The notes below the pieces were generated by a model, which was not told where the DNA came from, made no database searches, and was given only the letters and a program-made list of their open reading frames with translations. Position numbers and translations under genes: made by a program. A DNA stretch of 64,000 nt, taken from contig NC_067203.1 in NCBI RefSeq assembly GCF_026262505.1, positions 5,828,001 through 5,892,000 of the forward strand. Reading direction: 5' to 3'. Each line of letters opens with the position of its first letter. The first letter of the stretch is position 1. This document shows, piece by piece, positions 18,807 through 28,980 of the stretch. Origin of the DNA: Trichomonas vaginalis G3. Lineage: Eukaryota; Parabasalia; Trichomonadida; Trichomonadidae.

Positions 18807-19265
18807 TCAGTAAGGAAACGCAGGAGTTTTACGATTTATTTGAGGAGTAGGTTCTGGTTTAAATGTTGGAGTCGGTTTAGGAGTTGACTTTTGAACAGGA
18901 GTTTGTACTTCCATAGGTTCAGGAGTCATTGAAGGTTTTGCTTGTGAAGGCGTTGGTTTTGGCGAAGGTGTTGGAGTTTGTTTAACTTCAGCTACTTCAG
19001 TATTATTTACAACATTTGCTTTATTTCTTTTCAACATCATAACTGCTCCTGCTGTAGCTAGCAAACCTAGTGGGAGACCATATCTTATATAAGGACTTGA
19101 CCAAATGCTATTTTTGACAGGAGCTGGTGGAACACCTAACCTTGGTGAGACTGCTCTTTGCCATTGTGCAGCTCGTAAGAAATATTCAATAGGTGCTCCA
19201 TAATCGTTTGGTAAAGTTTGTTTCATAGATGGTGAAGGTTCACGAGAGCTTGATGAAGAACTCAT
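18807..19265 (-). CDS. Single-membrane-segment, Pro/Thr-rich protein, element B
   Basis: 152 residues: a Ser-rich start (MSSSSSSREPSPS), a central hydrophobic segment (YGLPLGLLATAGAVMMLK, about residues 62-79) and a long Pro/Thr/Lys-rich C-terminal tail (TPTPSPKPTPSQAKP onward). This build fits a membrane-anchored minor virion protein with an extended tail, but no family is recognised. It sits between the capsid gene and the terminal repeat, and its ATG follows the leader TTTTTAAAGCTTATAA. Confidence 0.55.
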   Translation of the reverse strand: MSSSSSSREPSPSMKQTLPNDYGAPIEYFLRAAQWQRAVSPRLGVPPAPVKNSIWSSPYIRYGLPLGLLATAGAVMMLKRNKANVVNNTEVAEVKQTPTPSPKPTPSQAKPSMTPEPMEVQTPVQKSTPKPTPTFKPEPTPQINRKTPAFPY

Positions 19266-19295
19266 TTATAAGCTTTAAAAATAAACGTTCATCCT

Positions 19296-20868
19296 TTATT
19301 CCTCACTGTCGTCCGTAGCTAAGTTATAGTCATCTAATCTTATTATGGGGATGCCATTAGCACGCACCTGAATGGCAAAGCAACAATCCCTCATAAATCC
19401 AATAAGTGGCTTTGGTACATTTTCAGTTGCTAGTTCAATAGGTCCTTTAACAGACAATTTGTATGTTATTGGAGCAGTAGATGTTTGACCTTGCTGGAAG
19501 CAAAAGTCCACTTCTGTTGGAAAACCACATAAGAAATGTGTGTTGTCATAGCTATCCCATTTATGTTCCACACTACCATCATCCACCAATGACCTCATAA
19601 CATCTTCATTAAATCCTATCATATCATTGTTTGTATTGCAGGCGTTCGCAACCATTTCATAAAATACAGGTCCATATGATTTTTCGGGTTCTGCAGGCAT
19701 ATTTCCATAAGCTCCCATGGAAAGCTGAAGATATTTAAACTTAGGGTTCTCAAAATTAACATAATAGTTGTCTTTCTTTCTAAATAGTGCCCAAATACTT
19801 TTAACATTAATAGGCGTATAAGCTGCTGTAAATGTTGCACTTGAACTATCTGTATTCTTTGAGAATGAACCGTCCATAGGAATCCAATCCATAACTTTAA
19901 CAGGAAAACATAAAGCCTCGTTTGTATAATGTTCTACAAGTTCTGTATAAATGTTAGGGTCTAAAGAGAATGACTTTGGATGAATGAAACATTCATTAAA
20001 ATCCATCTTTGTTCGAAATAGTTGCTGGGTTACAGTTGTAATAGTAACTGTTCCACTAGCTTCTACTGCCTTCGTTATCATAGTGAATGGTTCATTCCAT
20101 GGAACAAATTTATTTGTCGGTGGATTTGAATCTGAAGCAAATGCAACTTTAAGAGTTGGATTGAAAGCAATGATATCATTTACAGATATAGATGTGCATT
20201 GTAAGGCGTCGCTACTGAACTTTACTTTAAGCTGAATGTTTCCTGCAAAAGCTGGAATAAATCGAATAGCTTCTAATGGAAGGAATCTTCTAACAGGAAT
20301 TCTTAAACGAAGCTTAAAATCAAATGATTTTCCTGCTGTAATTGGACCACTAACAATTTGTCCTGTTCTGCATGTTCCCGAATGACTCCATACATCTTCA
20401 TGTCGAGTCTTTGAGAAAATCTACTTTCTTTATTTGTTCGGTAGTTTGTGAGTTTGAAGTTATATATGCTTCTTCTCTTGCGTTGTCTTGAGAATATACG
20501 ATACGACCATTTGCAAGGATTTGATATCCAGCAACTGCATAGAAAGCGTCATCGAAACCAATCCAAAATCCTGGTGGGTTTGTTTTATTGGAACCTGAAC
20601 CAATTTCTTTATCTACAATAAATTGACCTTCCATTTTATACGTAATGAATGTATTGTAAAGGTCCAACATATTTTCACCAGGAGGTGAGAGATTGAATGT
20701 TACCCATGTGTTATCTTTAGCAGTTCCAGGTTGTGATGGAATCTTTGCGTCAGAATATTTTCTATTAGTGTCACCAATTTGAACTGCATTGTCTATGATA
20801 TCGAAATATGAGCGAATCTGATGAATATGCTCTGCTGGAGTAAATTCGTTTAGCTGTTCGTTCTGCAT
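19296..20868 (-). pseudogene. Polinton-type major capsid protein remnant, element B
   Basis: The region encodes capsid-like beta-rich segments, starting MQNEQLNEFTPAEHIHQIRS with WVTFNLSPPGENMLDLYNTF close behind, and ending near IRLDDYNLATDDSEE. The order fits the double-jelly-roll capsid protein of Mavericks (often called PX), and the size of the region matches about 520 residues. Known role: icosahedral capsid shell. The gene is broken by about one or two changes. It shares no obvious sequence with the capsid candidate of element A, which supports two separate lineages. Confidence 0.6.
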
Positions 20869-21071
20869 GTATTTACTTCAGATAAAAATATCTATTTACT
20901 TCATTATTCTCACTCTTCTTCTTGGCATTCGTGGTGGAAGTTGTTTCTTGACATTTTCAATGAAACTGTACATTCTCTTTTGTCTCAACTTCTTTCACTG
21001 GCGGTCAGGATTCTTTGACTCGGTTTGTTTTTCAATGAAATTCACGAACTTTGCAATAAGCTCTTGGTTCG

Positions 21072-21329
21072 TTATTGAAAGTACATCTGGCTTCTTTTCT
21101 TTGGTTCTATTGACTTTTCAGTTTGAATAGAAGGCTTAACATGGGCTTCGTGGACTTCACCCTTGCCATACACCTTAATGTTGTCGCTTTCTGCATTCGC
21201 TAATGGAACCTTTCTTTTTCTTACGTATATTTTACCATCTTTACTCTGACTTACGTAATAGAAAGGATGTTGTATTCCTCTTGCGTCATTTAATATAATA
21301 GACTCTCGCTCTGATTTTGACAAGCTCAT
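21072..21329 (-). CDS. Small basic protein, element B
   Basis: 85 residues starting MSLSKSERESIILNDARGIQ and containing FYYVSQSKDGKIYVRKRKVP, then a Lys/Glu-rich tail. A similar short beta-hairpin with basic residues appears in the 18522 gene. It diverges from the plus-strand gene at 21375 with about 45 bp between. Unknown function; binding of DNA is possible given the charge. Confidence 0.45.
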   Translation of the reverse strand: MSLSKSERESIILNDARGIQHPFYYVSQSKDGKIYVRKRKVPLANAESDNIKVYGKGEVHEAHVKPSIQTEKSIEPKKRSQMYFQ

Positions 21330-21374
21330 TTTACATCGGTTAAAGTTTTAATTTTGTTTTTTATCTGCAGTCAA

Positions 21375-21635
21375 ATGACTCAGACAAGCCCTACGGACAA
21401 GACCCAAGGGGTCATAGATGTTGAAGCATTGAAGAAAGAAATTCGTGAGCAAATTTTATCCGAACTGAAGGAACAAAAACAAGAACAAAAGCCAGAGAGA
21501 CCAAAGAGAAAACTTAGTGAAAAACAACTTGCTGCATTAGCTGCTGGAAGACAGAAGAACCCACGTTTGCTGGCGAAAAAGCTAGAGAAGAAGCTGAAGC
21601 AAAAGCTAAAAGAAGCTGAAGCAAAGAAAGAGTAA
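21375..21635 (+). CDS. Highly basic Lys/Glu-rich protein, element B
   Basis: The ATG at 21375 (MTQTSPTDKTQGVIDVEALK) follows TTTTTTATCTGCAGTCAA and is preferred over an upstream ATG in the leader. The 86-residue protein is helical: EIREQILSELKEQKQEQKPE, then SEKQLAALAAGRQKNPRLLA and a Lys/Glu-rich end. The AALAAGRQKN segment resembles short basic nucleic-acid-binding tails. A core DNA-condensing or scaffold role is plausible. Confidence 0.5.
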   Translation: MTQTSPTDKTQGVIDVEALKKEIREQILSELKEQKQEQKPERPKRKLSEKQLAALAAGRQKNPRLLAKKLEKKLKQKLKEAEAKKE

Positions 21636-21659
21636 ATGGTTTATTTTTATCCGAATTAA

Positions 21660-22520
21660 ATGTATAGACAAATACCTTTATCTGTTGCGTTCAGTAGTGA
21701 AAACCCTGACGTCAAAATAAAGGGGAACAGAGTAACGTTTAAGTTTCCAACAGAACTGGATTGTGAACATAAATGAAGAGAAGTACATTGCATATAACAT
21801 CTATGTATATAAACACGTGCTTTCAGAAAGGTTGACTTTATACTTCAAGTCGAGATAGAAAATGACGAACAGTCTTTAAGCGCCCAAAACATTCACATAT
21901 ACAAATACTTTAAAGACGATACAACATTGTTGCAATGTATGATTTCAATTTAATGAAATGTTCGAGAAAAAGTTTAACATTGAAGTACAAACTTTACAGC
22001 CTTTACGTGAGTTTCTTGCACAACTGAAAGAAGAAGGTAGTCAGCCACAACTTATAGACTTTCATTATGAATTTAATGAAAATGAAGATGGAACTCATGA
22101 CTGTCAGTTTGTTGTATTCTCACCATTCAATGAAGTCGCTAAAGAGAAAGAAAATCCATTACGTATAAGATTCAAATCTCTGAACCAAGTGATGATTTCA
22201 AAAATGTTTTCAATTATGATGCAATGCTTCCGAGGAAAAATGAGTTTTCAAAGATTGTAACACCTGGCATTTGGGATAGAAAGCAAGCTATTCTTTTCTC
22301 TAATATAGCCAAAGGCGTTGAAAATGAGTTCATTGGTCATACAAGAACTTCACCACTTCCTAACCCTAAATACTATAAATTAACTGGCTTCAATCGTGAG
22401 TTTTGGATAGACATGTTCTCCACTCATGACCATAACTGCCCAGTGTTCTTACCTCCAGACTATAAGGACTGTCTCTACATTGAAGCACAACTCTTAAACT
22501 CTACCATCGCAGTATTGTAA
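21660..22520 (+). pseudogene. Structural-protein remnant, element B
   Basis: The region starts after TTTATTTTTATCCGAATTAA with MYRQIPLSVAFSSENPDVKI and continues as beta-rich coding sequence to the frame ending near 22520 (FLPPDYKDCLYIEAQLLNS). No known motif. Position next to the core-like gene suggests a minor capsid (penton-type) protein. Broken, with a few changes. Confidence 0.4.
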
Positions 22521-22592
22521 AATCTACGCTAGTTTTATTTTTATCACGAATGACCTCATTCATGACCTCATTGCTGACAAAAATAAATGACC

Positions 22593-24330
22593 TCAGAACT
22601 TCAACTTACGAATAAAGCTTGTTTTAGTCGTTATTGAGAAGTTAAACTTTTCAGCAAAGCAAGGACTAGAAGACTTACATAAGTCAAATCCAATCTCTTG
22701 ACCATCATGAAGTGCTTTGTAAAGTTTCATTAAACTGAACTCAGAGTCTTTGTCATATGTTCCAACAGGTATGTGAATGTTCTTATCTTCATTGTAATAG
22801 CATTGTATAGCTTCAGGAAACATTTCATTTGCTGTTAAAGCAAGACGTCTTGTTTGACACCTTTACAACGTGCATGGAATGCAACTTCATTTAAATCATT
22901 CGTGAGTAAGTCTATGTAAGTCTTCTTTCCACAAATATTGACTTGTATGCTAAACTTTGTTTTCCAGGTGTTATTTCTGCGAAGTCAGAATGGAACTGAC
23001 CAAGGTTCTTTCCTATACGGACCGTATCTCTTTTAAATCTGCTGCAAGCTTTGGTATGTCTTCATTGAAAATATGCATGCTATCACAGTCCTGGTAAAAT
23101 ATTTGAAGACCCATATCTCAGCAGTACAGAATACTTCGTTCATTATTCTCTTCGACATTGACAGAATATTAACACCAAGTGGACAGAAGTTAAAGTGTCT
23201 GCAAATGCTTTTTCGTTAGCTTGAAAATAGTTTTATCTGAACCATCCAAACTTCGAACTTCACTATATGGTTGTAGTTTCTGATGGCATATCTTATAGCA
23301 TCTTTGTCATTTACTATGGTTATTTTTGACTCAATAGGAGATATAATATTTTGCCATAAATACTGTTCAGAATGAGCTTATATTTTCTTGCAAAGGATTT
23401 CCTTCTTTCTTATACTTTAACCTTAACTCAAACAACTTCTTTAACTTCATCTCTTATTCTAATATCTCTGTTTCCATCGTAATAGTATCCTTGCAACACT
23501 TCACATTTGACACCTTGATATTTTATGAGGTCTTGTAATGTTATATGGTCAACATACATTAAACAGCAAGTGTTTGAACTTCTGGGAACGTTAAGTTCTG
23601 GATTTAGTTCAGGGTCACAAACTATTAAAGGAAAGTGTCTATGTATTCCAATCTCTGTTATCTTAATGAGAACAAAGAAGCCAGACATAAACTTTTCACC
23701 AATGGGTTCCTTTTGGTCGTCATCGAATAAATGTCTCATGAATACTGCTGTGCTTAACATTTCTTTCTTCAATACTTTCGGTATACCTTCTAAAGTATAA
23801 AGTCTTGCTATAGCTGATGATAAATGAAACAGCGTCGAAGTCAGCAATGAGTTTCTTTTCGCTCTTTTGTTTCATGTTATCTGACAGCATACATCTTCCA
23901 CCTTGAATACAGCGTGAAATAAATTCTTTGGTTTATTTTGAGAGGTCATATAAATTTCCATTCGGGAAGTACACTCTGTTCTCAAACAATTTGTTAGCAA
24001 TAGAACAAATACTAACGTAGTCATAAACGTTTAAATCAAATTCTTTCATATTGTCATTGCGGAACTTAACAAAAACCTTCTCTTAAAATCTTACATCTTG
24101 TTTGCAATAAAATGTGCTATACTTTTCTAAGTCGAAGGTGGTTCTCATCTATTCTGCAACCTTTGATGGAATCTATGTTTTTCATGAATGTATCTGCATC
24201 CGGAATAAACTTACATGCTTCAGAAATGACACCAAGTTCTGTTGTCATTTGCTAACAAATGTACTGCTGTAGTAGTTGTAGGAAATACTTCTTTCAGTCC
24301 TGTTTGTAAGTTAAACATAGCAGGAAATAG
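22593..24330 (-). pseudogene. Protein-primed DNA polymerase B remnant, element B
   Basis: The minus strand carries scattered polymerase B signatures: the palm-type segment LMYVDHITLQDLIKYQGVKC, the motif C form YQDCDSMHI (around 23067..23093), and a C-terminal piece ending in TTKTSFIRKLKF. Arrangement and sequence fit the protein-primed PolB that defines Mavericks; the role is replication of the element. The gene is heavily broken and lies beside the assembly gap. Confidence 0.7.
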
Positions 24331-24344
24331 TTTAAGCTTCTTAT

Positions 24345-24977
24345 TTATAACACTGTAAAGTCTTTTATAATAATTGCCTTTGGNNNNNNNNNNNNNNNNN
24401 NNNNNNNNACTAAACCTTTACCAGCGAAGTCGTCACAAACTAATAAAGTGTTTGATGGATATTTTTTGAAGGGGTATTTTGAAAGTTTTGATAGAATGTA
24501 GTTTGTCAGTCGTTTCATATCGTAAACTCCTGAGTACTGACGTAAGTGGTGTTTGTCAATAATTCTTTCCATCTCTTCTGAAGTCTTTTGCATTCCTGAC
24601 TGTATAAATTCAACGATGGCATAATATTTCCTCTTACGTCGAATGTAACGTTGAAGAAATTCAATGAGTTCACTGTCTGGAACTTTAACGACAGAGGCTT
24701 GAACTTTTGACATAAATGTTTTCGCTGTTGAGTCCATAGAGTCTGAAGTTGCTGATATAATGATTTGGTCATAATATGAGTCATTTCCTAAACGTTCTGT
24801 TATGAGTATATGACGAATGAGGTTAAATGTCTTACCTGAACCCATCTTTCCATAATAGAAATACACACCATTTGAACAGAACTCATAATCTTTGCTGAAA
24901 GGAAGAATAAGAGAAGAGTTAAGTTTGTCTGTAGTTTCATTCATGTCTTCATCTACGTCATGTATTAAATGCTTCAT
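24345..24977 (-). CDS. A32-like packaging ATPase, element B (contains gap)
   Basis: The protein starts MKHLIHDVDEDMNETTDKLN and shows Walker A GKMGSGKT at residues 43-50 and Walker B TLLVCDDFAG near 183-192. This is the FtsK/HerA-type ATPase of Mavericks, which packages DNA into capsids. The assembly gap falls just after Walker B, so the C-terminal part cannot be judged. It differs strongly from the element A ATPase. The start follows TTTTTAATGGAGATAA, shared with the divergent gene at 24994. Confidence 0.75.
   Translation of the reverse strand: MKHLIHDVDEDMNETTDKLNSSLILPFSKDYEFCSNGVYFYYGKMGSGKTFNLIRHILITERLGNDSYYDQIIISATSDSMDSTAKTFMSKVQASVVKVPDSELIEFLQRYIRRKRKYYAIVEFIQSGMQKTSEEMERIIDKHHLRQYSGVYDMKRLTNYILSKLSKYPFKKYPSNTLLVCDDFAGKGLXXXXXXXXXPKAIIIKDFTVL
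24384..24408. other. Assembly gap (25 N)
   Basis: A run of exactly 25 N interrupts element B within the ATPase gene near its polymerase-side end. Its real length is unknown, so the join between the polymerase and ATPase sides is only a scaffold link. Confidence 0.99.
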
Positions 24978-24993
24978 TTTATCTCCATTAAAA

Positions 24994-25754
24994 ATGCAAG
25001 TCAGAAATATTCAGAACATAGCACCGAGTCTAACTGACAAGAGTATAAAGATATACTATGAACACGTATGATGAAACCTACCAAAATTCAAGAAAGTCAG
25101 TATACTTATGAATATCCAAGACACTAGGTAGAGTATGTAGGAGGTGAGAAAGCTATTGAAATCAGACAAGTTAGAAGTATTCCAGCAGGAAGAACAATAT
25201 TATTGAAGAACTTTAATGTTTTGAGATATAATGATGAAACAAAGAAGCAAGATAGTTTCCCTGTTGCTGTGTATGTGAACTTAGATACAGGAGATGACAT
25301 GAAAGTTTTTAATACAAAGCTTCAAACGGTAGTGAGAGAACAACTTACTGCGGAAGGACATCCATTACCTTCAGAAGTTACCATAGCATATAATTTTGAA
25401 ACAAACTCAATAGATTTTAAAGTCGTCTCTGCAAAGAAGTCAGGTTTTACATTTAATGAAGCAGATGTATATTCGAATGAAAACTTCAAAGCTATTGCAT
25501 GGTTAGATAATGACAATTGCTTTAAGAAAATATTTAAATACAGTGACTCAACGATGTCAATAAGTGACCTTCGTGGAATGTTACCATCGACGTTTACAGT
25601 TGAAGGTTCAGCAGGATTGCTTACAAGTTTTTCAATTGGTGGCATTTGGTCTCGTGAAAACATTGTTATAAAATCCAGTATAAGTGAATTTGCTGAAGAA
25701 TCTATATTATGTCTTCAAACTACATGTATTCGCCGCCGAAGCATTATAGTATAA
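24994..25754 (+). pseudogene. Structural-protein remnant, element B (possible penton-type)
   Basis: The plus-strand region opens with MQVRNIQNIAPSLTDKSIKI and holds beta-rich coding sequence such as VAVYVNLDTGDDMKVFN and TFTVEGSAGLLTSFSIGGIW. In Mavericks the minor capsid (penton) gene commonly lies near the ATPase and capsid genes, so that is the best guess; no motif proves it. The region is broken. Confidence 0.4.
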
Positions 25755-25873
25755 CAAACTTTGTCAGTAAGTTTAACATAAGACTTGTCGAACCTTCTTC
25801 AATGAAAGATGTTGTGCTACCCAAAGACGGAAAGGATGGACTCATTATTGAGATGATTTTAATAGCATATTAA
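25709..25873 (+). CDS. Short protein, element B
   Basis: A 54-residue frame, MSSNYMYSPPKHYSITNFVS to IIEMILIAY, overlaps the end of the preceding remnant. The Tyr/Pro-rich opening and a KDGKDG segment are seen. It may be the start of a longer decayed gene running toward 25990. No family recognised. Confidence 0.3.
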   Translation: MSSNYMYSPPKHYSITNFVSKFNIRLVEPSSMKDVVLPKDGKDGLIIEMILIAY

Positions 25874-26098
25874 ATGAGCTTTGTTCTTGAAGGTCATTCA
25901 TGATGAAATAACTGTTGTAGAAGATGTTAGCAATTGTTCAGACATTTTGAAGCGTATAGATGATATAAGAAATAAGTTAGATAGACCGCAAAGCTGTGAG
26001 GGCGAAGCCCTGAGAACGCTTATGTTTCATTGACTTTCTCCAGTAACGAGAACTTTTATGAGATAATATTGAAGAGAGATGATTTTAATATGGTGTAA

Positions 26099-26408
26099 AT
26101 GGTAGCTTGGGCAGCTTTAGGCGCAATGGGAACAAAAGCATTAGCATTTGGAGCAAAAGCACTTGGAGCTTATGACGCAGTAAATAAAATGAGTGGAGGA
26201 AGGGTTTCGAAGACATTAGATGCAAATAAGGGAAGATTGGAGGCTGGGTTGCAAAGAAGTTAAGATTAAATAAAATAGGGCTCATAAATAAGCATCCAAT
26301 TTGGTTGCGACTGAGTCAAGAAATGCTTTAGGAAAGGACGATGAGTTTGCAAAACACGCAAAAGACTTTAATGACCAGATGAAAGGTGGAAACAATGCAT
26401 TTAAATAG
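26099..26408 (+). pseudogene. Ala/Gly-rich hydrophobic minor-capsid-like protein remnant, element B
   Basis: The region begins MVAWAALGAMGTKALAFGAK, an Ala/Gly-rich hydrophobic helix, and ends with a charged stretch reading AKHAKDFNDQMKGGNNAF. This resembles small membrane-active or vertex proteins of Polintons, and functionally parallels the MAAGFFKKLW proteins of element A. Broken, about one or two changes. Confidence 0.4.
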
Positions 26409-26625
26409 ATTCGATGGAACTAGAGAAAATGTTTCTTCTCCACCAGTAGTTCTTCCGTATGGTCCCTATGGAATGTATGGAAACCCTTACGAAAGACCAT
26501 TTGACCCATTGACTGGTGGAAGTAACTGGTATCATTACGGACGAAGAAGAAAGACAGTCAAGTTGGAGACAGACGTGAAGAAAGCAACTAAAAAGAAACC
26601 AAGGAAGAGAGTTATAAAGCAATGA
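26395..26625 (+). CDS. Basic core-like protein, element B
   Basis: The ATG at 26395 (MHLNRFDGTRENVSSPPVVL) is chosen because the upstream reading needs a GTG. The protein has a Pro/Gly/Tyr-rich middle (YGPYGMYGNPYERPFDPLTG) and a strongly basic tail (ATKKKPRKRVIKQ). It resembles DNA-condensing core proteins in charge only. Its last codons lie in the right terminal repeat, read there in a different frame from the left-end gene. Confidence 0.45.
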   Translation: MHLNRFDGTRENVSSPPVVLPYGPYGMYGNPYERPFDPLTGGSNWYHYGRRRKTVKLETDVKKATKKKPRKRVIKQ

Positions 26626-27206
26626 ATTCAACAGGGTGAAAAAACAGGTGAGATCTCACCACTTCACCTAAATTTATTTTTGTGCTATGTTTTCATACGT
26701 GTGAGGGTGGTGATATCATTAATTTTTAAGTTTATTTTTTATTTTACTGAAAATTTTTATTTGGATGTAAATGACAGAACAAAAGCAACTCATTCGAATT
26801 CCACAGTATAACAAACATACATTTAAACATTTATTCTTCCTTCCTGAGCATAACATGTTCTTTCAAATACATCCGAGACCAGTTGACTTTTCATTGACTG
26901 TGTATAAAGATAGAAATAGTATTATCATTAAACCATACGATGACGAAGGTAAGTTATGTAAATTGTACGTTAAGAAGTTAAAGAAAGTTTATGGCTTCAA
27001 GTATGACTACAATAGGGTTAACACTGATGATGAAGATATTGAGGAAAATTTATGAGAACATTAGTGAAGTCGTTAGTGAGAACGTTTATTTTTTACATTA
27101 GTGAGTTCGTTAGTGAAGTGGTTGGCGGCTTTGTAAAGTGTCAAATTCACAAATATTGGGTAAGGTGGAACGCAGTGCCGCCGTACCCATGACTTGTATA
27201 CTAACT
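26601..27206 (-). repeat. Element B right terminal inverted repeat
   Basis: 606 bp, inverted copy of the left end. It contains the second copy of the 94-residue gene and the last codons of the inner 79-residue basic protein. The terminal bases are the complement of AGTTAGTATAC. Confidence 0.9.
26771..27055 (+). CDS. 94-aa protein encoded inside the right terminal repeat of element B
   Basis: Second copy of the gene at 18084..18368, with two residue differences (I for Y, K for E). It has the same leader TTTTTATTTGGATGTAA. Both copies are full length. Confidence 0.65.
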   Translation: MTEQKQLIRIPQYNKHTFKHLFFLPEHNMFFQIHPRPVDFSLTVYKDRNSIIIKPYDDEGKLCKLYVKKLKKVYGFKYDYNRVNTDDEDIEENL

Positions 27207-27373
27207 AATTTACACAACGTGCCCATTTTACTCACTCAATATTTGAGAAAATAATTCAATTTTGAGAAGAATGGTCCTCTGCGTTTTGAGTGAGTGACGA
27301 AAAAAAATCTCAGAAAAATTGAATGAGTTTTTATGGCCATGAACCAAATTTGTGAAGTTCCCGTTTAAAAAAA

Positions 27374-28737
27374 ATGCAACCAAGAACACGAATTCCCGAG
27401 TTTGCAGAATTAGAAAACTATAAAAATCTTGGGCTATTGACCCAGATGCAACTCGATTTACTCTATCGAAGAGTAAATGGCGAGTCTTATCAACAAATAC
27501 GGAATGTTTACTCAATTTCAAAGACGACAGTAGCACGCGCAATCATGCGCACTGCTACTTGTCGTTCATGGACAAAAGGTCAGTCAGGGGGTGGTATGAC
27601 CCTTTTGTCACTACCAGATGAAATGCAGTTCAAAAAACTTGTTCAAGAGATGGCAGACGACTTGAACTGTATTACAACATCAATGGCCATTGCTGTCTGT
27701 ACGGAATTACAAAATAGGAGATTAAAATTTGCGGGCGCAGGTACTTAATCGCTGCAAGATGCCCGCATCTTCTAGCGAAGCTCGATGATTACTGCCCATC
27801 GCCATCCCGTGGCTGGCTTAATCATATCGCCACAAGATTGTCAATTCGGATTGTTGAGCTCCCAACTATTGATATGCTCCGACGCTCTACCTGTGACGCA
27901 AACCATATCGCCAATTTTTCCTCTCCAAGCATAGATACTTTGCCCGCAGGAAGAAGTTTATGCGAATATGGACGAGACAATGCTCTATTCCAAACGTCGC
28001 TATAAAGTTCTTTACTGCTGGCCGGAATCGCACAGTTCGCGCTGAAAAGTCTCAGCTTCCACATCTTACAGGGGTCTGTTACCATCTTTGCAGATGGTAC
28101 AACTATGAAGCCAATGGTGATACTTCCACAAAAGAAGACCCTTGATGCGGAATTGGAAGATCTGGACGCCTTTTTTGTTCGCTCCGAGAGTGGATGGATG
28201 AACAAATACCTTTTTATGGTATACTGTATCATGTTCATCTGCAAAGTACAGGAGAAAAGTCTCAAATGAGATGTGTTGATGCCAGGTACCTTTTCTCCTA
28301 ATTGTAGATGGTCATCCATCCAGGCTATCTTTCTTGGCCGTTCGCCTCTTGAGCGCCTTCAATATCGAGCTTCTTGTTCTCCCAGGCCATACATCTCATA
28401 TCTTACAACCTTTTGATGTTGGGATTTTTTCTCCCTTGAAGGCCAATTCAAGAAGTTGTTTGATATGGCGACTATCCGGTACGATCAGCAAGGGCATATG
28501 GTGATCAATTATGTATGGAACGCCAGAGAACTGCGCTATATCATGGTTCGCAGCTTCCTTGATGCATGTAGTGTGTCTTGCACAGCTACAAACATCGAAA
28601 ATGCTTTTAAAGCAACAGGAATCTATCCATTGGATATGAACAAACCTCTTGCTTCCAGATACATTGTAGCAAATGGAGAGTTCCTCCTGCAAGGCCCAAT
28701 TTTGTCAACGACAAAGTCCTTACAGATCCAAATGTGA
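27374..28737 (+). pseudogene. Pogo/Tigger-like (DDE_1) DNA transposon remnant
   Basis: The N-terminal part (27374..27748) is a helix-turn-helix protein: RVNGESYQQIRNVYSISKTT followed by VARAIM. Further parts in other frames carry SRGWLNHIATRLSIRIVELP (about 27807), IFADGTTMKPMVILPQK (about 28084), SESGWMNKYLF, LLIVDGHPSR (about 28295) and LVLPGHTSHILQPFDVGIFS just after. These are the marks of pogo/Tigger transposases with CENP-B-like DNA binding. At least three frame changes or stops break it (near 27745, 28003 and 28266, and again after 28440). Terminal repeats were not identified. It begins about 160 bp from the right end of element B. Confidence 0.8.
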
Positions 28738-28980
28738 TGATGCAAGTCTCAAATGGAATATGGACGCCCCCATGCAGCAACAGGATTGGTATTTCAATCT
28801 GTTTGTGGCTATGCAATCTGTTTTGGCCTGGAATGGAGCATATGGCCAGGTTCTTAGTCGTGAGTTACATCTCCTTTATCCTACTGCAGGTGGATTTCAA
28901 AAAATCCAATTAAAATGATATAAAGCTGAGGAGCTCCAGGTGAGAGAGGATTGATGAAGAAAAGAAGCAGCTGCATAATG

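Larger units (their letters stand above)
17918..27206. mobile_element. Element B: Maverick/Polinton fossil with long terminal inverted repeats
   Basis: About 9.3 kb bounded by terminal inverted repeats beginning AGTTAGTATACAAG (left 17921, right ending 27206) and flanked by the hexamer AATTTA (17912..17917 and 27207..27212), a probable 6-bp target duplication as known for Mavericks. Contents: capsid-protein remnant, decayed protein-primed DNA polymerase B, packaging ATPase and small structural genes; no integrase or protease was found. It is shorter than the 15-20 kb usual for Trichomonas Mavericks. The interior is broken in many places (roughly ten), yet the ends differ at only about four positions, so insertion looks recent. 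A 25-N assembly gap lies inside, so the true length is unknown. Confidence 0.85.
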
